Source of the DNA: Aquila chrysaetos chrysaetos
Lineage: Eukaryota; Chordata; Aves; Accipitriformes; Accipitridae
Direction: 5' to 3'
DNA: 64,000 bases
Assembly (NCBI RefSeq): GCF_900496995.4
Contig: NC_044006.1
Span: forward strand, 62,789,204 to 62,853,203
Below are positions 1 to 14,438 of the stretch, piece after piece (the first letter of the stretch is position 1; every line of letters starts with the position of its first letter). Position numbers and translations under genes: made by a program. The notes under the pieces are model-generated. The model made no database searches. It was not told the DNA's origin and was given only the letters and a program-made list of their open reading frames with translations.

Positions 1-3000
1 ACCTTAACTGGATAATTCACTCTCTAAGTCTAAGGAATGCATAAAAAGATGACAGTAAATATTATAAGCCTGTTACTAGTTGACTATAAATATCAGACAA
101 GCTATAGTAATGCAAATATTTAAATGCATTTAAGTTCTCATGTTCAGTTGATTTGCCATTATAAAGTGGTAAGAAAAAATAAACAACATTACAAAGCAAT
201 GCAGAATTAAAATCATGCCATACCAAGCATTCATATAAATTTGCCTAGTAAAGTCCATTCAACAGTTAAATGTTTAAAATGTCCAATTTAAAAATTAAGC
301 AGGTACACTCAAAGCAATTGTTTCAAATGGCTAGTCAATCACTCTTCATCAGATTGAAAACAGGAAAATTAAGCATCTGATTTACTTAATTCTATCTTTT
401 GGTCAATTTTGCAAATTACTTACACTGAATTACAGGCTGAGCTATTACTTTCTTCTATTTCTGGAGATATTTACATACAAGGCATTTTAATATAAATAAA
501 TCTATTAATATTTTGTTTTATGAAACAAACAGTCTTAGTACATGGGATGTCGTGTTGTGCCAGAATGTGCTTGTGTTATTTCAGCCGCTTAAGTTCGCTT
601 CTGCTTTAGCTCTCCCATAACAAAAAAGAAATCCCGAAGTTGCCAAAAGCATAAGTCTTCATCTGGTGATATTGTAATGCCTTATCAATTAAAAAAAATT
701 AAATCTAGATGCATAGCAAAAAGCCTGTAAAACTAAAGACATTCCCTTTTTCAGTAGCCCAAAAGAAGTGCCTTAAATTATTTTCATACTCATCAAGACA
801 ATGATTTATTAAATTGTACTGCAAAAATCCTGCAGCACGGAGAGCCAAGAGGTGGCTGCTTCTGTCACATTCACAAACACTTACAAACAGCAGCGGAAAG
901 CTGCTGCAGCAGGAGGGCTCTCTGGCACGCCGTGGCTTGCTACAGAGGGGAGCAGTTGGCTGTGTCTCTGGGTACCAGAGACAACACTCCCAGATCATCC
1001 ATCATAACTGACCGATGAAAGAAAATCAATGGGAAACCTTTTCTTCCTGTACACTCTACAGATTTCCCATTCACATTTCTGTAGTGCTCATAACCATCTC
1101 AGTGAGCAAAACTATTACATACGAACTTCAGAAGTGTATAGCAATAAAAGAAAGTATATAATTGATCGAAAGATTGCAACAGTGATGTCAAATATTTTAA
1201 AAAACGGAAATAAGATCTTACAATGGGATCCTTTGTAAAACATGCACAAAGATGACAGTGTTTACCATGCTTGTACTTCACCACTTGCACAATCTAGCTT
1301 CTCCCTTCCATAAAAAAGCTTTTGTCCAAGGATATATACAAAGCTGCTTTTCCTATAGTAGAAAATTTAAATACCATATGAAACACTTTGCTTCATACGT
1401 GCTTATACAGCAAGCTTACCCCAATTAGGAAAGTGGCCGAATTTAACAACGTTGAAAAGTCAGCCAGTAGATTTCCTTCACTCCTTTTTTACCCTGTCCA
1501 CTTCACCATATAAAACACTGATGCTTTCCACAGACATAACGTAGTATCTGTAACCTATTTCAGAAATTTAGCCAGCATCTTGAACAACCTGGACATGCCA
1601 TACAGTAGTAGATTTACACATTTATTCTTCCTCCACCTTCATGGAAGTGGTATCAAGTTGGTTCTGTAATAAGGATGTCTCAACAATACTAGCAGAAACA
1701 CCAAGTTTATTCTGTGTTTTAGTTTAACTGCTGTCAATTCTTGACCTCTGGGGAACCCGCAGTACATGTCTGAATGCAGATTTGTGAAGAATAAAGCCGT
1801 TGGGAATCATTTGTGATATCTCTCAAGGATTATTTTCTATAAAAACTAAGATAGTACACTAAGAACACACCAAAAAAACACTGAACTTGCTTTCTCCAGT
1901 GGAAAACTGTCCTATAATATGCCAACAGCTACTGCTTTTCAGAAGGGCAGTATCACAAGAGCACAACAAGTTCTTCAGTTGTTTTAGAAGTGTTACAGCA
2001 GAATAACTGATACAGCAGAATGATCTCTTAAAGTTTCAGGAGTACTGGAAAGCCCTCACTTAACAAGCCATTTATTGTTTTAACTGATTTAATGTATAGC
2101 CATACATCTCATTTGCCTCAGAGAGATCAAAGTATTTTTTAAGAAAGATTAGATTATTAACATCTTCATAGAACACTTCTATGTGTCACCATTACAGTAC
2201 CATAGCACATCTAAAAAGTTAGTTCATATGAAATCTAATTGGGGGGATAGAATGGTGTTATTTGAACTCATAATAGCTTAAAGGTCAAGAAAGTTTCCAT
2301 TAGTTTAAGTCACTTCAAACTGAATAGCAATTTTTTCTACACTTTACATTTTCCAAAGTACAGATCCCATAGCATTTAAGTGTACTTTTGAGGGTCCAGT
2401 GCTTACACAAAGCAGTGTAAAGCCACACACCCATGGAAAGTGCAGATGGGAAAGTAAACATCACCTCTGATAATATTCCCAAGTTACTCAAAAGTTACTG
2501 AAGTTGTATTACTGGTCAAGATCAAAAGCCTAAAAGATACCTTGAGTACCATTTGATCAAACAGAATGAAGTCTAACTACTACCACACAAGTTACCAAAA
2601 CCCCATGACTCAGTAGAACAAAAAATTGTAATATTCTACTATTTGAAACAGAAGGAAGCCAGAGCCATTAAGAATTTAAAACCTGTATATGTGTATATTA
2701 ATGGCTTACTTTCCAAATATTAAGGGTTGGTTTGCTTTTTTTAAATAGAGAAAAGAACAATTTGCAAGAGACAGTTCTAAAACACAGCAGCGACCAAATC
2801 TGTGTTCTGTCAGAAAGGGTATTTAATGCCAAACACTTGACAAGAAAATGCAGAACTCCCACACAATTTACAGCTGTTGTCCTTTTACTCTGCTGTAAAA
2901 GCAGATTTCACTTGTGTGAAACTCTGCTTCACTAAATGTTGCTTGTAGCAGCAAATTCTGCAAGCATTTGTTATGCTAGTATTTCTTTGTTATGTGTTAG

Positions 3001-6000
3001 AACAATTTCCAAATATCTTATTGAGCTTATGAACTGCAACACTTTAAAGTTTTTAATAACATATGCAGCTGCAGAACATCACCTGTATTCAAACAGTATG
3101 AACAATGCTAATGTTTCAGCACACTTACTGATATACTGGAAATACGTTATAGGAATAACTTGAGGCAGCAAACCCCGGTGAATAACACAGCTGACTGGCC
3201 TAGGAAGCAACCATGGTATAGTATGAAATCAGATACTAGAGTAATTTCTGTTGGCTTGCCTTACTAATATATTAACAATAATATATTCTGTTGTGCAACT
3301 GGTAGGCTCTACCCTTTCCTGAACACCCAGGCAGCTGCTACCCTCCACATCTGCTTCTCAGAGCTTTCCCCGAGTTTATTACTTGCAACTACTACTCCCA
3401 AGGTACTGCACTACTCGCGTGCCCCAAATCTCCAGTAGGCTGTTTCCTTGATTAGAATGTCCCACTTGGGACTAAACAGGCAATGCCTTCAGAAAACAGC
3501 CAGTGTAGCTATTTACGCTAACTTCCATAAACATTATATTAAAAACCTGAGAAACAAGTTTCAGTACCGCCCAATTTATAAACTAAGAACAACATCTGAA
3601 AAGTATGTTCTAGGGATCCTGACTGGCTATACGGTTTCAGAATATATGATTTGAAGAACCACGTTTTACATAATGTCATGCTAGCTCTATACCTCTACAA
3701 ACCAAAATCAAATTATATACCCAAAGTCTAGAAAAATTATGACAAAACCTGTTCATCAAGTAATTTATTCATACTCTAACATAAAACAGACCTGGGTTAG
3801 GGAAATATGAATCTCAGGATATAATTGTTCTTAAGTCTGTACACACAAAGTCCTGATTGTTTCCATACTTTTAATTTCAGGCAAATTTTTCAACAGCTAT
3901 CTTTAACACATCAGAATATCTGCTATCAAAAAAAAAAATTTAAAAATCTCTTTTTTGCTCTTTTTCATTTTGGAAAAACTGGTTTGCTCACCTTAGCAGA
4001 AAGAGAAGCCAAGAGAAAAGTAATTTGCCATTTTAAATGAGTTAGTTACCCTAACTCCCCATGCACACAACCCAAGAATTTCCTTTGTGCAGAAAAGCAG
4101 AAGCCACACTGACACTTCTGCTTATACCAGAAGTTCAGCAAATTCTTTTGCTAATTCAGTTCGTGTCACCAAATTAATAAAGTACACAGTTCAAAGGACT
4201 CAGCCAACAACTCGATGTTTAGAAAACAAGAAAAACCACAAATTTATTTCTTTCAGAAAATAAAAGACCACTGATACAGTTTTAAGATATAGCTAAGCTG
4301 GTCTACTGGCCAACTGCGACCAAGAGGAGCAATGCCATCTCCCTTCCTCTCCGCAATGTTGATGTGACCCCTTCAGCAAGCTGACAGAAGAAACTAGAAT
4401 GGCAGTAAATTAATCCCATTGAGACTTTGAAAACCAAAAACCAAACAAAAACATATTTAGAGTTGTCTTTGAAGTATCTGAATGACTTAGGAGACAGGAG
4501 AGTGAGACCCTCTCTTTCAGAACCTGTTAGCTCTTAAGGGGGTTTAGCTGCATCATTAAACTCCAAAGGTGGCTGGAAAAAGGCATTACCTTCAAATGCC
4601 TAAAAAAGAATCAGTTATAGAGCCAATAGTAAGTCAAGAGGTGTCTATTTCTGCCAGGGATGGGGGGGACGGACACCAAAACACACAACAGGCTAAATTA
4701 AGCAAAAAGTTAACTTAGGTATGGAGGGAAGCAAGGTACAAGGAATGAAACCTTGCAACAGTCTGATCAGGAAAATAGGGAATTCTCCTTGAGTGCAGGT
4801 TTGTCAACAACTTTCAAGAGCACTTTTGGGATTCTTGCTTCTGTCCCTCTGCAGTGAGAACAAACCACGTTGGGGGGGGGTTCTCTATTTTCATTACTCT
4901 CACAAGGTTTTGTATAGCTTCACGCTCACCCTGAAAGGCAGCACATTCACATCTGAAGTTAGAAACAAATGGAGCAAGCTGTTAAAAATGTACAGTAAGA
5001 AAGTGTTTTGTTGTACAACTATGCACAACTAAAATGTTAGGCTTAAATCCTTGCTTTTTAGTAGGAAAAATCAACAGCCTATAAGAACGTGCAATATAGT
5101 ACCATAGTGATCAGAGTGTTAAAGAACATACCTGAAGTAGAAGAGGCCACATGCCATCAAAGGAAGAAAGTAGTACCCCAAGTAGCTCAGATGGAGAATA
5201 ACAAAGATTTTTAAGCTGAGTAAGGACAGCTCTTCCTGTCACCTCAGAGTACAGAGCACAGTAGTAGTATGAATGATACGAGTGAAGAGAGAAATAGAAT
5301 TTTGCTCACTAGCTTAAGTCTTCCACTTGGAGCAAAAAAACATCTCTGAAGAAAGTTTTTTTTGTTAGTAGCTTGAGAAAAACTATTTTAACACAAAATA
5401 TAACACATGTGATACTTTATATATGCAATATAAACCAAAACATTTTCCTCACAGCCACCCAAGCCCTTCCAACAGCAGGAAAAAGGGTATCATACTGATG
5501 CCTGATGCACCTACAAGATAAAACTTGATGGTAAGCTTTACTCATTATGACTATATCAGGCAACAGGTAAACTGAGGTAACTGCAAAATAAGCACATCTA
5601 GGGAACTCAGCTGTTGCACAGACTACAGTGTGAGTTGCCCACTTACCAGTGAGGCATTTGCCAATTCTGGCAATGCTCAAGATCTTCCACCAGTCTGCAT
5701 GGACAGGAACAAAAAAATGCCTATCACTCTGTATCTAATATATTACCTTACAGAATTAGGCAGAAAAGGGATACTTTTGCCACAGTTGTCATCAAATGAG
5801 ATGGAATGGAAAGTTTAGTGAGGCAAAGGTCTAATATATAGTCTCAGCTATGCTGGACTGCCATGTCTCTCAATTTTTATTTTATTTTTCTTTAAGAAAA
5901 ATAGGAACAGTACATTGTTCAGAGTGCTTATAGTCACTTCTTGCAAAACTTAATTAAAAATCCATATTACTAATATTAATTTTTAGTAGAAAAACCTGGG

Positions 6001-6734
6001 TCAGGTATGGTGGGAATATCTTAATCGATTAAAGCAAGAAAAGATGCTATATTTTCCTCTCCTCTGCAAACCTCCAGGGTATATCAATACTTAAAATAAG
6101 TTACAACCCAGAAGAGTTATAACATTCAAAAACATACCAGCAAGGAAAGGGGAGATTCCTCCCTGCTCCCACCACCCCCCAAAAAAAAGGCTGAGGACAA
6201 TTTTCTTCAACCTATAGCAAAACTGACATGGATAAAGCAATAAGTTTCCACCGGATCTAGTCATGCTTCCGATTTCAGGCATTCCCACAGATCCAAGAGA
6301 TGAGTTTTAGAGAATTGAGCTTCTCAGATTTCAGAAAAATAAGGACATGCCACCATTCACTCAGTCACATCAACCCCATAATGGTTCCTGTCCTGTTCAC
6401 TGAGGTGGTTAACCCAAAAAATTAGTAAGATGCAAAATAAACCAGACAGGAAGATATACACAATGCTATACTTTGTGGGATTAATACATAGATTTTTTTT
6501 CAGAGCAGGCAGGTTCAACATTGGCCAAACCCACTACTGTGTTCAGAGACAATCACAAAGGCAGTGAAATCATCTCTAGACTAAAAAGCTTTCCAGCACA
6601 GAATTTAAGTCACCCAAAGCAACATCCTGAAACGCTCCAAATGCTTGTGCTTCAATTATTCTTCCTTGACTATGAATTATCACTTCACAGCCCTCAGAAA
6701 TGGAGCTGGTAAGTCAATTCCAGGTGCAATTTGC

Positions 6735-6810
6735 AAAAAAAAAAAAAAAAAAACAAAAAACAAACAAAAAAAACACCAAACAAACAAACAAACACACCAA
6801 AAAACCACAA
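6735..6810. repeat. A-rich simple repeat, A(n) passing into (CAAA)n
   Basis: A run of about 19 A is followed by irregular CAAA and CAAACA units. It is an ordinary intronic microsatellite that could also be the decayed tail of a retroposon, but no element body is recognisable upstream. Confidence 0.8.
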
Positions 6811-8833
6811 AATGTTGTAAGTTAGATGGCAAGCCCAACATGTTTAATGAAGAGCAGTTTTACTGAGACCTGTGGCCATTTCCCCCTGGTTCGCTTTCAC
6901 AGCTGCAGCACTTACAGGAAACTTCAAGTCACTTGTGTTCCCTCAGAAGTTGCAAATAAGCAAATGATGAAACAAGCTGCATTTTGTAATACAAAATAGA
7001 GGTCTTGCAAACTAAGTGAACTGGGCTTTGGGACTTTTGCTTGGCTTTTTTAAGCTTCTGAGTAACTGCAGTACAATCTAAACTTCAATATTTATTTGTT
7101 CAGAAGCAGTCAGTTGTAATTTTTTCAGTTCAAATATAATTTCAATGTGGCCATTAGGATAAAAAAATTCTGTGGATTGTATGCTACAGTAATTGAGAAA
7201 GAACCACAAAATAGCATCAGTGCATACAGTCTATGGTATGCCTATTGTATCTTAAATAAAAGAACTGGTGAAGAGACTAAGGCAGCATCACATGGTCTAG
7301 AAACTTACTTTTAAAAAAAAAAAGTGTATGCCAGAATATTCAAATAATAACAAATGGGTTCCTCAACAACAGACTAAGCCTATCCCCAGAAGGTTAGCAC
7401 AGCCATCCACCCTCAAAAGCCAAAACTAAATCTAAGTATCTCCCTTCCTCCAACAATCATCTTTAAACATAACAGTTACAAGGTTTCACACAGAAAATTA
7501 TTGTACGATGTTCGCTGGTACACATTACAAAAGAGGTGTTAGAACAGGTTCTAATGGTCCCTTATGTCCTACATGAACTATTGAGCAATTCAAGTTAAAA
7601 AAAAATTAAAAATAAAAATAAATCAAATCTTAACATTCACCTAAAATTATGACAAAGGAAAAAACCATAAACAAAACACTGAAAGTACCTCCACTGCCAG
7701 GCTAGTGTGATTACTGTTGAACAGGCAGCCATATGGATTAGTGGTTAAGCACCATGAGAATATCAAGAGGTTATAGGCCCACTCCATAGAAAAGCTACCT
7801 GATTTTAAATAAGAAATTAGGTGCTCTGAGAATTAACATCTCATCAAGCTTTCAGTAATCAAATTAAAATATATATTATATTTTCTGACTCCTCAGATTT
7901 ACTTAATAGGAAGCAGCTCCCCTTCAGTACTTCCAACTATACACTGGTACAAAAACTGAAACAAAGGATGGTTAAACAGCACAGCATGTCAGCCAAGTTC
8001 CCCATAACATAGTTCGGAATATTTTTTTTTTTTAAGCACCCATTTTAGGGGGGTATATTGAGGTGAAAACACTTGTAGATTAGACTGATAATTAACATGA
8101 TCAACAGAAATATTTCCTCTGCTTCACTGTAACTTTTTCTACAACTTCTGGTATAAATCAGACAATGAAGTCACTACAATTATCCCTCACTGCGATATCT
8201 TTGAGTTCTTTGATAACTCAAAAAGAAAAATATTAGCCCATTACCTAACATTTGACATCCTAAGTTGAAATTTCTTACTTAAAAGGCTTGGAACTATCTG
8301 TTCAACATAATATACCGTGTTTTCTGTAGAAGCCAACTGTGTAAGTAACAGGACACACACAAAAAAAAAACCCAAACCACACACTTATTCCAGCTTTCTG
8401 TACTGATTTCATTCCTTCAGACAAGTATCAACAATTAATCATAATTAAAAGTTTAACAAAAATCCCCCCACTTGTTTGCAGGTCCTTCTCAAACAAAGTT
8501 TTGCATAGGATGAAAGACCTCTTATGAAAAGCTGAAACAAAGAGGTACAGCCTGCCAGAAATAAAGGGGGGGGGGCAGTCAAGTATTTTGATATTTCAAG
8601 TACAGGCTCCATCTCCAAAGGCCTGGTGTCATAGTTAGATCAGTCAGGACAAGGTCTGCCAAAGATGCACTGATCATAAAGATGGCATCTGGTCTTCCCA
8701 TGTGTGGTACTACATTCAAACTAGAGCCATTCTGACTATGAGCAGCACTGCTGGATTAATACTGTAGAATTGCATGCCCCAGATGACAAAGCACATCCTA
8801 AAATACTAGGGGGGGTGGGGTAGGGTGTAATTT

Positions 8834-8852
8834 AAAAAAAAAAAAAAAAAAA
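8834..8852. repeat. Poly(A) tract (19 A)
   Basis: An uninterrupted A homopolymer in the ARHGAP12 intron. It follows a G-rich patch at about 8810-8822. Confidence 0.85.
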
Positions 8853-11800
8853 TACAAAAACAACCCTTACAAAAGTTGGTTTGGGTTTTTTTTGACTGAA
8901 GTAAGATTTAAAAAGTCTTCTGACAAATACATAATTTTTTGATAAAATTAAGAGTACATTAAAATGGACTAATTATACAGATGCCTTCGTTGCCAGGAAT
9001 CTTATTTTATATACATTGGAATGTAAAATTGCATCAAAAGCTTTCACGTAAGGAAACTTTTGTTAGGAAAAGAAACAGATAAGTTACCAGGAACGCATTT
9101 ATGGTACTCTTGTCATACAGTGTGAGAGGGAGTTTAGAAAATGCTGTCAAACTTCATTAAGAGGAATGTTATGCTACTTAAAGTTACTAAAACATTCCGG
9201 GCTTTTTCGACTATCCTATGCAATAAAGCAAACCTATTAGCAGTACATTATAGCTGAGATGGCAAGAATTTGCTAATAGTTTCATGCTGATTAAGCAACA
9301 TCCAGTGAGCAGCTACAGCAAACACGGCCCTCCCCCATGCTGCTGAATTACAATTCTGTGCTCAGCATTCAGCGGATCAGCTGGAGCCACCAGCCTTTAG
9401 AGAACATTCTCATTGAAAGTACAAGTATAATAAAGTATTGCAGCACTATCTGCCAAGCTATTGAAAAAAACTGCTTTTAAGGACATGTATGCATTAAAAA
9501 TCTCTATGCAAAAGTATATAGCAAAGCTCAGCACATAAAGCTGTTCTTGAAAGCTGACGGAAAGCAGCTTTCAGCCGCAGAAAACACAGGTTGAATGGAA
9601 GCTGAATTTTCTGGGACTCTCCAAGAAAAATATGTACTAGAGTAAAGGGCATGTTATTTTTCTACTGTGGTCATCAGTAAATGATGCACCTTTAGAGGTC
9701 TGCATTTGTTTGGTGATTTAGCTAAAGCAGAGTATCACAAACAAGTGACATTTAAAGCCTTACTATTTCTGGAAAAACAATAATTTGCCATGAATAAAGC
9801 AGACCGAAAACCAAGGCTTTCTATGTATTTAAAATTACTGTATACAAGTGTTCACAAGAATACTTTGCCATTGATTTCTATGCCATTTTCTAGAGACATT
9901 TCCACCGAGCTTCTCTAAAGAGCTGAATTACAGGCAACTGCAGGCATTGTAGAAGCTCCAGGTCCCACAAGGGTCTGTAAAGTAACAGTGCTGCAAGCTG
10001 ATCAGCCAGCTGCCCAGAAAGCTTCCTGCAATACTGCTGTCAATGAATAGAACCTATTCTGCTTGATGACTGTTAAGACTTTGCTGTTCAGTCACATCTA
10101 GTACAACAGCTATATTAGAAATATTAAAGCTTATTGGGAAACTTTAAATACCTGAATAGGCTTTAGGCTAACATTACTCCAAATGTTTTTGTCTTCACAA
10201 GAGCAGCAATTGAGTATATAGGGGGATTAGCTGTATCTTCTGAATAACACTTATTGGAGGTATTAATAGCTGTGCTTTTTAGATTGCCATTGAAATTGGG
10301 GATTAGAGGATGGGCAAACAATCTGGCATGGTGACAGTACAGCTACCATAACAAAACCTACAATGAAGCCTCAAGGTACGATGAGCCTCGCAGCCCTCAC
10401 TCCTCTCAAGAGAAAAGCAGGACAAGAGTTACAGGAAGATGTTAAACTGCTAAACTCTGCTAAGAGCACATGGGCATACTTTACATTTTAGCATACAGAA
10501 TCATCTATATTGAGCAGAAACTCAACTTTTATGCCACTGTTCTCCAAGGCAGCACAGAGCTTTTGGCCATACTGGCAAACCGTAACAAAATGGATCTAAT
10601 AGCAGCAAGAAGTTACAAATCAATTTAAAAAAAAAAAGTCACTCTTGTCATAAAGCATGTCATTGAGATGCTTAGCACAATAAGTTAATATGAAAAGATC
10701 CCCCAGCTTGAAAAGGATTTAGAACAAGCAGCTGTTTGATATGTTTTTGATAGCTTCTTTCTGGAGGCTTCTTTCTCCACATAAACCTTCCCTCGAGCAC
10801 CACTGAAGCTTATAGATGATACAAACGCCATTTTCACGCACTATTCATCATTTTTCACATATGTAAACATAATTTCAACTAACAACTAATCTTTTAAATG
10901 GTTAAATTAAAATTAGATGTTAAGCTCCCACTTACTCATTTAGCTCATTAAAACATATTATCTAAAATTTCATTATTTTAACATCAAAATTCATCTTCAC
11001 CTGGCAGATTTCAGCCAACAGTGAACATATTAGACTTGGCTGCCTTTAAAAACCACCAGTCACTGTACTGGATTATCCTTTACTAAATCTGCATTCAGAT
11101 CCAGTATTCTCTCACATGTTTACTGTGTAATGCTGAATATAATTAGTGGATTCCATGACAGACAGAAAGCTTTTGTACAAGGTGCAAGACAAAGTCACTG
11201 TACAACAACTTAGAGCAGAGACTGCAATTTAATTTTCAAAGGAGTCTTTGGTATTTTAGGATACTGCATTTCTTTGACATCCTTACTGTCTCCCTACTAC
11301 TATCTGAATGGGATATTGACCAGGCTGCCTGAAGCAAACAAACCTTCAGGCAAAAAGCTAAAGAGGGAAAAAAATTTTGGCATTAAAATGAATATATTTC
11401 TTTTTTTTTCCAATACTGTAGATGTGTTTTGTGTTTAAAACCCTTCTGACCAGGAAAAATACTTCTGGCTTTAGCACTTACAGAAATGAAGTTCACAGCT
11501 CCACTGGAAAAGCATTTTAAAATTAATTCCCATTACAAGTTGGGCTCTTAACAGCACCAGAAGCTGGCTGTTTAAGTATTGTCACCTCCAGTATATATAC
11601 CTACTCAGCTCTTTAGTTTGTATGTTAAAAGTTTCCAATAAGCCATAAAAATCCCACATATATTAGCACCCATCATTTATATTGGAGAGGAGATATGAAG
11701 AATTAAGACAAAATGTCACAAGTCCTTCTAAATTCAGAAGATGCTGCCTCCACAATATATGTGCTCCAGCACACAATCAAAACTTCGAAGTTTTCTTAGG

Positions 11801-14370
11801 GCTACTTGAACCCCTCAAACTCACATATTTTAATGACTTAAGACAAAGAACATCTACTATTACACCATGCATAACATTTTTTTCTGGTAGTGAAGGATAA
11901 CATAGAAAGCCAAGTGTCATGGCAGACAAGACACACACAACAGTTTAAGTCAAGAGTTCAGTTTAAAATTCTGCCTTAAAAGACATAGTAGGATGAACAA
12001 AATAAGTGTTACTAGTTGGCACATTTATATAAGAGTTATTTCAAAATTTGATCAAAGTAGGAATATTTCTTTTAGTGGCTGTTTAAGACCACACAAAAAA
12101 GGCTGTAAGTAATTATGCCATGGTACTTCTAAGATTTGGTTTTTTTAATTCTCAACTTTTAACTGACCTAGAATAGGCTACAGTCACTCAAATTTTAACA
12201 TCATTACTCTGTTTTGCAAAAGTGTACCAAATCATACGATGAATATTTTTAGAAACACATTCAACCCACCGTGCCTAACTTCAACAATTTTTTTTTTTAA
12301 AGATCACTTCTGAGTTTTTTTTTTAAAATGCTAAAGGCAAGCACACAATTGTACTGTTAAAGACTATCTCAAAATCCCAGAAATACTCAGCAATAGGCTA
12401 TATGGACTGCTTACAGAAGAACTAAGCAAAGCAATAAAATTCTCATGGGAATCTCAACCAGGTTGCATCTTTTTCCCCCCTTACAACAACTAAAAATAGA
12501 TATATTTGTCCTTTAACTGTATTTCTTAGTTTGTTTCTCTCTACTTGCAGACAGTTTGTTGGCACCCAGTTTCAGGGCAGAAAGCATGAAACCCTCAGCC
12601 ATGCATATCTGCACTCTTTCTTCCCCTTTATTTTCCTTACACTAGCAAGAATTTCTTTCGCTTTTAAGAACAGCTATTTCTGCAATTCAGTATCCAGAAT
12701 AAATAAGTATACTTTTGTCACTTAATTTTGTGTTTCAACATTAAAACAGATGTTAAAGTAAGTCCGCAACTACCGCTTCAATAAAATTAGGTATTAAACC
12801 AGCATTTTTTTTTCAGATGACAGTTAAGAAGATATAAAAAGATTTAGTATTCGTGGAATTTTATTTACTTTACAAAATTCTGAGGCTGTACGCAAGCCCA
12901 GATCCAGCCATACCAAGGACAACACAGAAGCCTGGTCTTCAGTGCTCAAATCACAGTTTAACATAATACATGGTGAAGCAAAGCAGCAGTTTCTGGACAG
13001 ACAGACAGTAAGGAGGCACTGTGAGATGAAGTGAGAGCAGGATAAGCGTATGGAATTCCTGAGATCACCTATGGACACGGTATTTAAATACAACCCTTCA
13101 AGCTACAATCACAAACTTTCCTCAGAAAATCAACTGCAAAGAAAGCAATTGTCAGTGTAACATTTTCTCATCCCACAACGTTCTCTTTATTTGCTTTAAT
13201 AAACAGCGTGCCAAAGACATGCAGCAGCTAGAAAGCACCCTGTCTTACAGCCCTGACAAATGCTGTATGGGGTATCATCACACTGTAAGTTTGGACAAAA
13301 TCTGCTGAGGGTTTAGAGCTTTATAAAGCAAGAAAAGAATGAAAAAACAATTTAGAGCTAGATTTTAGCAAAGCACTTGGGATTTGGGTTTCTCCAGTTC
13401 TCCATAAAAGATTAAAAAAAAAAAAAATTGAGCAGAAGCACATATTCAAATTTTGCTCAACTGATGGTTACAATAGCAACTTATGAACTAGGAAAAAGCA
13501 AAAAGGGATGCAATACAGTTTTTACACATACAGTTACCCAAAAAGTAAACAAACTTAAAGGAAAATTTATACCTTGGTACATCATAACCCACAACCTGCT
13601 ATAGGAACAAGTGCTCTCAAACTTGGGAAGAAAAGGAACTGAGACAGGTCTGTCCTTGTGAGAAGAGCATGAAAGAACAAGAAAAAATATCTCTAGAGTT
13701 TTACTTCCCTCACCCTAAACGTCCTCTCTTCTCAGGCAGTCACATGAAGTACGTAACCCTTCAGGTTGGCAAAGGCAAGAGGAAGCAAAGCAAGTAGCTG
13801 GTTACTGCTAAGGCTGCAGTGGACAACCGATTAGGATCTGCCACGGGCACAAGGGCGAGTGGCTGAGCTCAGCGAGTGAACGAATGATGAGCAAAGGGTT
13901 GGAAGGACAGTGCTGCGTGACAGCTGGGCCACACCGCAGCTTCTCCAGGGAGCTCAGGCTCCAGCTCCCTGCCTAAAGCAAGGCAGCCACAGAGCCTGGC
14001 TGTGAAAAGCATGCCTGGGAGGAAGTAATGAAGTCCTCTGGCATAGCTTGTGGCCACGAGCACTAAAGAGTAACACACATTATGCTACCAAAAGTACAGG
14101 GCCTTAGGGTAGCGGTGAAGATGCCATTAAAAGTTAGAGTGTGGCACCTGGAAGGGAAGATAAGGACAAAGTCACAGCTAGGACAAATGGACTTATTTAG
14201 AGGATTAAAATAAGAGGGGGAAAAAAAAAAAAAAGAAAAAAAAAGGACAATACTGATGAGTACATCTCATGAAGTTTTTGTGAAGGAGTGTAAAGTTGGT
14301 AGTTGCACTATATGAGGTGCAAATCAAGATCAAAGTACTATCAAGAAACAGAACAGTGGCCCCTGGTTTT

Positions 14371-14438
14371 TTTATATCTTTATATATATAATTATATATA
14401 TAGAAGATATGTATATACATACATACACACATATATAG
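14371..14438. repeat. (TA)n / (ATAC)n microsatellite
   Basis: Alternating TA units pass into ATACATAC and ACACAT units. This is a polymorphism-prone dinucleotide/tetranucleotide tract within the ARHGAP12 intron. Confidence 0.8.
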